Source: Sodiomyces alkalinus F11
Taxonomy: Eukaryota > Ascomycota > Sordariomycetes > Glomerellales > Plectosphaerellaceae
Assembly: GCF_003711515.1 (NCBI RefSeq)
Contig: NW_021167088.1
Location: 210,351-274,350, forward strand
DNA: 64,000 nt
Direction of reading: 5' to 3'
In this document: one piece after another, positions 57,170-64,000 of the stretch
Layout of the letters: each line of letters begins with the position of its first letter
Numbering within the stretch: position 1 is the first letter of the stretch
Notes under the pieces: model-generated
What the model saw: the letters and a program-made list of their open reading frames with translations, nothing else
Databases searched by the model: none
What the model was told of the DNA's origin: nothing
Position numbers and translations under genes: made by a program

Positions 57170-58885
57170 ACCCCCGCACCACCCCCCCCCCCCCCCCCCC
57201 CCGGCGGATGCTCGCGAGATGACAGTTGGCTTCATCCCGCCACTAATCTGACCTTGGGGCGCAGAGTTCCCCCGGAGCCAGCATTCCGTCTCCAAAAGCC
57301 ACAATGTAAGGTACCTAAGTACATAGGTACGTCGTAGACTTGCCGATGTGGGGTCCTCTCCACAAGCTCCGGCGCCGGACATAACCATATCGCAATAACG
57401 GCAACTCTCTAAGGTACGAGCTCCTGTTACGTTACGTACGTACCTTACTTTGTGCTGAGTAATTACTTTCTTACCCGATTCACATACTGTACAGAGGCAG
57501 ATTTAGGGTACTAGTCCTGTTATGAGGCGACTACTATGGTTTGAGCGTTTATGGCAGTTGATCTGACATTGATATGGCGGTTTGGGAAGGGATGATTGTA
57601 TATGTGTAACACGCAAAAACCGGTAAAAGGTTGTGAAATGCTTCGTTCCTTTCGCAGGCCTACTATAGCTTACTTTTTTTGCCAGCGAAGTGAAAGCCTA
57701 TCGCGGAGTTCGTAAAAGAAGCAAACCGGCCAAGTGACCTAAAGACGGAGGACGAAAGAAAATGACATCCTTGGATCGTCCTCCTCGGTACATTTGTGGC
57801 GTATTGGCATTAACATCAGGCATGATTTCGACACTCATAGCAACAGTGTCTATCCACATCACTAATCAGTTTCCGTTTACTACGCTCGATTAATTTGCAT
57901 TTTTTCCTCGCCTAATAGCTAGATACCTCAATCTAGAGACCACTGTCGGGGAAAAGTTGGAAAATGTTTCGACCCACTGGCAATCCACCGCAGGAAATCC
58001 TTGCTGAATTGGGTGTATTGAACCGAGCCCTTCACAAAACTTCTTCTGCTGACTTGGAACTTGAGAGCTTTTTAGGGTGTCTTGGAGCCGCAGTTGGTTG
58101 CAATGGTGGTGTGGAATTGAGAGGAGAAGCGGACTGAAGATGGAGGGCGTGTCAAGAGCTAGAGAATGTGTGTGATAAGTGTTCAAGTTGGGGTGAGACT
58201 AAAGATGCATCGGGCTGGCGGGTTCCAAGGGTGTCGATTATCGGTGTAGAAGCAAGGTACGGTTTTGAGTGACGGTGTCCCAGACACATGAGGCAAGGTA
58301 GGAGGGATGTGGGGGAGGAGGATTCTGCATCACATCGTAAGAGCAAACTGCCTGCTGCCCGACCTGGAGACACAAGCGGGGTAAACGATGGCGGCCAATC
58401 TGATATGGATTCGTGCCGTAGTACCGTGCTGCCTTCGCGCGCATCGGGTGATAGGAACAATGCCGCATTGGTCGTCGTCGCGGTGACTGCCATGACGATG
58501 ATCGAGAGGGTACAATTTCGTCGTGAAACCGCCTGCCCAGTGCGCCAACGGGGAAAACGGGGGGGAAAGTGGAATAAGGAATAGAAGACAAAGAGAAAAA
58601 TGAGAGCCTCGGTGGGATGGAGAAGTGAGAGTTCGGCTTAAGGATATCATATGAGTTTTGTTTTTCTTGCGACGAGGGGCACCAAAGCATCGTGACGTTG
58701 TGTGGTTCCCCTACTCCCATTCAGCCGAACATGGCGGCCTCGCGGCAGATGAAGTCTGTGTGATGTCCCAGCAAAGGGTTACCAGAACCCGATCCGAAAC
58801 GAAGAATCCAGAGGAATACAGATTCGTGGCCGAGGTCAAGTGCGCGCGCGTGGGGCAAGGGAAGCAGTCGTCGGCAACGGGTTGC
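56902..58885. other. Intergenic region with poly-C tract
   Basis: Divergent upstream region of the HUT1-like gene and 3' flank of the KH gene. GGTACCTAAGTACATAGGTACG lies at about 57,311-57,332. Several short frames occur (the longest about 160 codons on minus, 58,238-58,720) without family resemblance. Confidence 0.5.
57130..57202. repeat. Poly-C tract, interrupted
   Basis: A run of about 40 C, a short interruption (ACCCCCGCACCA) and another run of about 20 C. The true length is likely uncertain in any assembly. Confidence 0.9.
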
Positions 58886-60138
58886 CTACTCGGGAGACTG
58901 CGCCTGGCTTCGGCGCATCTTCTCGGCCTCTAGGTTCTCGTACAGGAGAAACAGAGCCGTCTCATTCGCCTTGGCTGTTCCCATGATGGTAAACATCCTC
59001 TCTCCGGTTTCATCGTGCGGGGCCTGACGTGGGAGTTAGCCATGTTTGTGATTCGCTTAATGGGACCACAAGCAGAGATAATTGACTGACCTTAGCGATG
59101 GAGATGCGGGCGCCCGACGTCTTGCGGATCTCACTGATCTTGCTCCCGCCACGACCAATGATGCAGCCAACCATGTCGGCGGGAATACTGATGTTCTGGG
59201 TCTGAATCTCCTCACCATTCTCGTCGTGCGTGGGAGGGCCACGGGTGGCTGCGTCAGAATCTGAGCGGCGGTTGTAGGTGCGTGAACCACCGTTGCTGAA
59301 ATCGGCGCCATTGCCTGTTCGTAGCACGCGAGGGCTGCCGTAGTCCTGATTCCTGCCGCCTGCAGTGCCGTACCCGGAGCTAGCACCGCCCAGAGTCGAG
59401 CCACCCGTCTGCGTGCGGACAACGGGGTTGTACAGCACAGTGCCAGTACCGCGCTGCCAATCGTCGACGAGGCACTTACAGATCTCCCAAATAGCGGCCC
59501 TAATGCCCTCCGGCGAACCCTGTACCTCGACAATCCTCTCCGTTGACTGGGGTAGCATCTCCTTCTGCGCAACCATACGGACGCCTGACACATCTTGGAT
59601 ATGCTTGATCTTCAGGCCCTGGCGACCAATAATGGTGCCCATCTGGTTGTGGGAGATAAGAAGTTTGATCGCTGCATCTGAGTTAGCAAGAACCGGTTTA
59701 TTGAGGTCCCGGGATATTCGGAGACATACGGTGAGTTCCCGTGTTTTGAACGACGCCTCCCATGCCCACGGCCGGAGCGCCCTCGAGAAGAGCCTGCGCA
59801 ACGATGGCGTAGGCGCGGGAGATTCCCTCGCAGCCACCTGTGATAGTCAAGACACGGTCATGAACGCCCTGGACGACCTTGCTGACGCCGGCCTTGACGC
59901 CAGTCTCGTCTCTGAGGTCGGCGACGTTCTTGCCCGATTTGCCGATGATGACACCAGCCTCCTTGGAGGAAACGAGGGCTCGAAGGGTGAGTTGCGTTTG
60001 AGCATATTCCTCGTCGGTCTTGGGAGCGGGCTCCCCATCAGGCCCAAGTCTAGGCTCGTTTTCGTCGAGTTTGAGCTGATCCATGCTGTTGATCACGTCA
60101 ACACCATTCGGTGACATAGTATCCTGAGAAGCGGACAT
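58886..60138 (-). CDS. Three-KH-domain RNA-binding protein (Pbp2/Rnc1-like)
   Basis: Exons 60,138-59,730, 59,677-59,091 and 59,023-58,886 give 377 residues. Introns begin GTATGT and GTCAGT; both carry GCTAAC branch sites close to their CAG acceptors. KH1 (about residues 50-110) has IIGKSGKNVADLRDETG. KH2 (about 140-205) has IIGRQGLKIKHIQDVSG followed by VRMVAQKEMLPQSTERIVEV. KH3 (about 285-360) has IIGRGGSKISEIRKTSG. All three GXXG loops are intact (GKSG, GRQG, GRGG). A Gly/Ser/Arg-rich linker separates KH2 and KH3. Relatives (S. cerevisiae Pbp2 and Hek2, S. pombe Rnc1) bind mRNA and affect its stability or localisation; Rnc1 stabilises a MAP kinase phosphatase mRNA. An in-frame ATG at 60,225 would add 29 residues. 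Confidence 0.9.
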
Positions 60139-62547
60139 GATGTCGGTTGGGGAAAGTATAGTGGAGGGAAATTGTCTAGGATAAAGCGCAGGTGAGGACG
60201 AGGTCGTTAAACGAGACGGTCGCAAACGGATGAATGCTGTGACTGGCCGCCGGGGTCAATCAGTCAGAGCAGTCGCGTAGGCTTCCAAGATACGTTAGCA
60301 GGGTGACGTTAGAGCCAGCAGTACGGTCAATGGAGGGATCCGTGTCGCTGGGGCGCAATTGAAGAAACGGCGAGAAGATTATGAAGAAGTTCACATTGAA
60401 GCTTCAAAATGCAACAAGGGCAGGTGGGGGGGAAGAAGGATGCATTGATAGCAGGAGTAGGAGTAAATTGCATGGAACAGAGACAACCAATGACACCACA
60501 CGACGGGAGCGACAAAGAAAAGTCAAGGTGATGAGATGGAAATGACCTGGATGGGAAAAACAATGTGGGACTCGCTTAGAATGGTCATACATACAGTTGT
60601 TGTTGGTATTGGGCGTGGCAGCGTGGCAAAACCAGTTAGTTGCTGGAGCTGCGGTGAAGGGAAGCGGGGGTGAGAGAACTCGGGGTTGTCTTCTATTTTC
60701 TTTTTGTCCTCTTTTTTTTTTTTTTTGTAATGGCGCACCGATGTGGTTGTGGAGGTGATTTTTTTTCTTTTCCTTTTGGCGAGTCGGGTTGTCGCACTTT
60801 GGTGTATGCGGGGTTGGGAGGGGCGTGGTGCTAGATCCCCAAGGTGGGAGAGTTTTTGGTGTCACGGGTGGGTTTCGTCGTGGTCAAGCGACGAGGTGTA
60901 AGGACGGTTCCTATTTGGGTTGGAACACCAACCAAGGTAGGCAAGTAGGTCGTTCGGGGTAGCTTGGGGGGCCTGGGCTGGAAAGGAAGCGTTGGCTGCA
61001 GGATCTGCCAGCCAAGGTCTCGGGCTCGGTAGATGCAGATTGGTGCCAAAGATTTTGGACGAGGGACGTCCAAACGACACGTCGTTAGGAGGACAGGTGA
61101 AATCCCTTGAAAGGTAGATATCTGAGGCTCTAGAAGAGCGTCTGGAAGAGCACGGAGACAAGGTGGAAGGGGAGTGTGAAATACGCAGAGTGGATGGAAA
61201 GGAGAACGAGAGGAGACGATACGTGGGGGGGAATAGAGCGGTCGCGAAGACGCGGTGGAGGATGCGTGTGGGTTGAAGTCGGTAAATGTGGGTGGGTGGT
61301 AAGGAGAGGTACGAGATAAGGGTGAGAGTGAGATCGGGAAGATGATGATGGGAGATGGTGGCGGGTTGTAAAGGTATAAAGGTAGAGGGAGAGGGGGGAG
61401 GAGAGGAGAAGAGAGGAGAAGAGAGGAGAGAATGGAAGGTTGAAAGAGGTGCGTGCTAGAGTGGGTGGTTGTTGATGGAATGGATCAAAAATGGAAGCTG
61501 TGCTCTGGCTTGTCCTGGCTTGTAAGTAAGGTAGGTATCGGCGAACCGGCAAAGGACGGACCCTGGGGTCAGAGGTCCTGGGTGGCTTAGTGTGGGTCTG
61601 AAACTATGACCTCCGTGGAAAGTACAGATTGAGTATCAATACTGGGAGACGAAGTCATCGGTGCGTAACTCCGTGGCCCTCTATCTAGCTTTATACACAT
61701 TAGAGATACTTACGTATGAAGGTACCTATGCAAACGAAACTTTGCCGTGATACCTACCTCACCGTTCCTTTAAGAACCTTACCGTCGGAGAATTGGGCGC
61801 CGGGCGTTGTTCATCAATGATGATGTCGTACGAAGTATCCGTACTGCGTCCGTACCTACCTACCTTAGGTAATAGTCCTCGCCCCAAGGTACAGTTCTTA
61901 CCATATGCTTTTCAGGCACAGCAGTCAGGCCAGGGAAGGGGTTGCCCGGGGGTGAGCTAGAAAGGGTAAAACGGCAGACGATGGAGGGAGGGGCAAACTC
62001 GTAGCTTGGTTGCACCTGCTTTACACTCACTACCTTAAGGTAACTTACGCATTTGAGTCGCGGAAAGACTCCAGAGAAAACTACGTATTGTACTGTACAA
62101 CAGAGGGATGGGAATGGGGTTTCGAAGTAATTACCTTATGTCCGACTTGCTTGTACGGAGTGTCTGGTAGGGTCATCTCGCGCGAACTCACACAACCACC
62201 CCTAGATTTCCCATTATCCACACAACCAACACAGCAAACAAATGCGCTCCCCATCCTTCTTCTCTCTCACTCCTCTAGACTAGAACATTCATCCTGTTCT
62301 TCTGGGACAGAACAAGTGCAATCGTGATAACTGTACGCTTAATTCGTCTCGAGGACCTAAGTTCAATGTCGGTGACTCAGGTGATCCTGGGTTGTTTGCG
62401 TAGTTTGCGTACAGCTTCAGGAAGGATGGTCATTATCACGACCATGATATCTTTGTCCCAATCTTACTTGCCCGATACTGTCATCCGGCTCGGCTGCATT
62501 CCCATGGAGGCGAACCCAACAAATGTTCCGTTTTGCTCTTTGTTTTC
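60139..62547. other. Intergenic region
   Basis: Promoter and leader of the KH gene and the 3' flank of the Ppk6-like gene. T-tracts at about 60,711-60,726 and 60,759-60,766, an AGAGGAGAAG purine microsatellite at about 61,399-61,430, and GTACGAAGTATCCGTACTG at about 61,828. No supported gene; overlapping frames here have low-complexity Ser/Pro composition. Confidence 0.5.
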
Positions 62548-64000
62548 TCACCTCTGCCGCAACTCCTTTTCATGCTGTAGCCAAAAGTTTTTGCAAACCC
62601 TGTGACCCCAGTGGTCAACCCACCACTCACCAAAACTGTCCTCGACTTCGAAATCCACCTTGCTGACACGCTCGTCCCGCTTCAGCCCACACACGAGGCA
62701 CGCCTTGGGCGCGGTGGGAACCACCTTGGCCGTGGTCACCGCCATGGTCTCGGCTAATTCGGGCACTGGGAGCGGGCGCCGCCCTGTAGAGCCGCCCTTG
62801 CCGCCGGATGCCGCCGCGCTGGCCGCCGCCACCGCTGACCTGAGCCGACCGACGTTCTCGCGCCAGGCTGCCACTACATCGGCGGCCTCGCGGTCCTCAC
62901 GGGCTGCCTGGGCACGGTCGACGCCGGCGAGCTTCATGCCCTTGGCACCCGCGGCGGAGATGGCCATGCCCTGGGAGAGGAACTTGTCGCGGTGCCAACG
63001 GAGCTTGCGGCCGGCGATTATATGGCCGGCGACTGTTGCTAGGAGCAGGAACGCACGGAGGAACGCGACTGTGCTCGGGTCAGAAGTGACACGGGTTTTG
63101 ATGGAGGCGGTCTGCGTGGCAAGGGGCTTGAAGAGGGAGGTGTTGGCCATATTGAAGAGTTCGGGGAATATGGAGAGGAGGATAGAAGGAGGAGGAATGT
63201 TGGTGGGGGGCGGGGTATTGTCGTCGATGTCCTGCAGGGGAGGCGCTGAAGGGGCGGCTGAGGGCTGCGGTGAAGGGACGGCATCCCAGTCCCAGTTCTC
63301 TGGGGGTTTCGCTGAGTCGACTTCGCCTGATTCACCAAGGCCGTTCTCCGGTGGCAAGTCCTCGAAGGGGGGCCAGCCGTCATCGAATCCGGCATCATCC
63401 TTCTCCCGGCGTTTTTGCCCAGGTGTCTTAGTAGAGGACTGGCCGAAGGCCGGCCACGCCGTAGCAGGGGTGGGCGTCTTTGCCCCCTTTCCCGCCTCCC
63501 CCTTGGCGGGGAACTTGGGAGACGAGGGCGTCTTGAGCGCCAAACCCGGGTAAGGATTTCGTTCTGAAAACGATGGGGACTTGGGTGCGGAAGGGTAGGG
63601 CGTAGTGGAGGAGGCTGAAGAAAACGAGGAAGAAGTGATAGCGAGGGATGAGAGGCGAGCGCTGCCTTTCTTGGGTTGGGTTGGCTGTGGTGTGGGCGTC
63701 TCGTCTAAAGACAGGAGGTCTAGAGAGGGCAGAGACGAAGTAGGAGCTTGCTGATTTTGTTGGACTGTCTGAGGTTGCGGTGGAAGTTCCGGTCCGGATT
63801 CCCTGATCGGGTTATCGTCGCCCGTCTCAAAATCACCAAACTCATCGTCGTCGCCCACATCTTGGGCAAATTCATCTGCATCAAAGAGAACATTAGGGTC
63901 TGATTGACGTGGGCGCTTGGGCTGGGTCTCCCGAGAAGGCTGAGAAAGGGCACGAGGAACCGAAGACCCTGAAACTGATTCCTGCTTCTTGAGCACGCTA
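62548..64000 (-). CDS. Ppk6-like protein, 5' end beyond the window
   Basis: At least 484 residues on the minus strand, open to the right edge, so the start lies outside. The N-terminal part is acidic with DDDEFGDFETGD and long Ser/Pro/Thr-rich stretches, including DDGWPPFEDLP and a NWDWDAV motif. From about residue 280 the chain is ordered: PPPSILLSIFPELFN, KLRWHRDKFLSQGMAIS, MKLAGVDRAQAAREDREAAD, AKVVPTAPKACLVCGLKRDE and DSFGEWWVDHWGHRVCKNFW near the C-terminus. This end matches what I remember as the family annotated after S. pombe Ppk6. I see no kinase motifs in the visible part, so kinase activity should not be assumed. The CxxC (CLVC) could bind zinc. Confidence 0.6.
   Translation of the reverse strand, partial: SVLKKQESVSGSSVPRALSQPSRETQPKRPRQSDPNVLFDADEFAQDVGDDDEFGDFETGDDNPIRESGPELPPQPQTVQQNQQAPTSSLPSLDLLSLDETPTPQPTQPKKGSARLSSLAITSSSFSSASSTTPYPSAPKSPSFSERNPYPGLALKTPSSPKFPAKGEAGKGAKTPTPATAWPAFGQSSTKTPGQKRREKDDAGFDDGWPPFEDLPPENGLGESGEVDSAKPPENWDWDAVPSPQPSAAPSAPPLQDIDDNTPPPTNIPPPSILLSIFPELFNMANTSLFKPLATQTASIKTRVTSDPSTVAFLRAFLLLATVAGHIIAGRKLRWHRDKFLSQGMAISAAGAKGMKLAGVDRAQAAREDREAADVVAAWRENVGRLRSAVAAASAAASGGKGGSTGRRPLPVPELAETMAVTTAKVVPTAPKACLVCGLKRDERVSKVDFEVEDSFGEWWVDHWGHRVCKNFWLQHEKELRQR

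Noticed and set aside
57098..57388. Minus-strand Gly-run frame
   Set aside because: It is the translation of the poly-C tract.
58238..58720. 160-codon minus-strand frame as a gene
   Set aside because: Low-complexity and Arg/Pro-rich, overlapped by frames on both strands, no domain. It is probably 3' flank of the KH gene.
59365..60114. 249-codon plus-strand frame opposite the KH gene
   Set aside because: It is the antisense shadow of the KH exons, which have the conserved GXXG motifs and good splice sites.
62660..63553. 297-codon plus-strand frame opposite the Ppk6-like gene
   Set aside because: A shadow of the minus-strand coding sequence; its composition mirrors the Pro/Ser/Ala-rich reverse frame.

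Overview
The window looks like nuclear DNA of a filamentous ascomycete (Pezizomycotina, probably a Sordariomycete). Genes on the right side have 1-2 short introns with CTAAC/CTGAC branch sites. The left half carries the signature of repeat-induced point mutation (RIP): reading frames run for kilobases without frameshifts but are studded with TAG/TAA codons where CAG, CAA or TGG would fit, while CpG is retained. The species cannot be named from the sequence.

Left part (1-33,095) is a repeat-dominated accessory region. It opens with a mitochondrial DNA fragment (tRNA-Ile plus the start of a tRNA-Ser) cut off at a 306-bp repeat that recurs at 29,451. A RIP-damaged gene ending in a SANT/Myb-like domain (about 2,186-3,943), a broken NACHT-WD40 (NLR-type) gene (4,345-7,890), a broken F-box/LRR-like gene (about 8,690-10,626) and a RIP-damaged DUF3435 tyrosine-recombinase-family gene (11,083-about 13,740, minus) follow. 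The DUF3435 gene is of the family that contains Starship captains, so 3-14 kb could be a relic of such a cargo element; this is inference.

From 14.1 to 29.4 kb there are two Ty3/Gypsy chromoviruses. The second (21,865-29,192) is complete, with 530-bp LTRs and a GGAAT target duplication, and appears nested in the sequence downstream of the first. Both carry an antisense open frame downstream of pol. Its two LTRs differ only by transitions, and the RIP damage is mirror-symmetric: the outer half of each LTR is spared.

From 29.8 to 32.9 kb lies the most unusual feature: a RIP-damaged, unrecognised minus-strand gene whose frame is restored only by removing about ten introns of 46-70 nt between very short exons (down to 19 nt). 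More than twenty copies of an 8+3+8 palindrome, archetype GCATATACNNNGTATATGC, are spread at about 110-bp intervals through both its introns and its exons.

Right part (33,096-64,000) is ordinary genic DNA: a dsRNA-binding-like protein, tRNA 2'-phosphotransferase (TPT1), a large Ser/Pro-rich protein, a long gene-poor stretch (42-51.7 kb), an Msg5-type dual-specificity phosphatase, a HUT1-type ER nucleotide-sugar transporter, a three-KH-domain RNA-binding protein, and a Ppk6-like protein running off the right edge. These are housekeeping genes with no evident common pathway.
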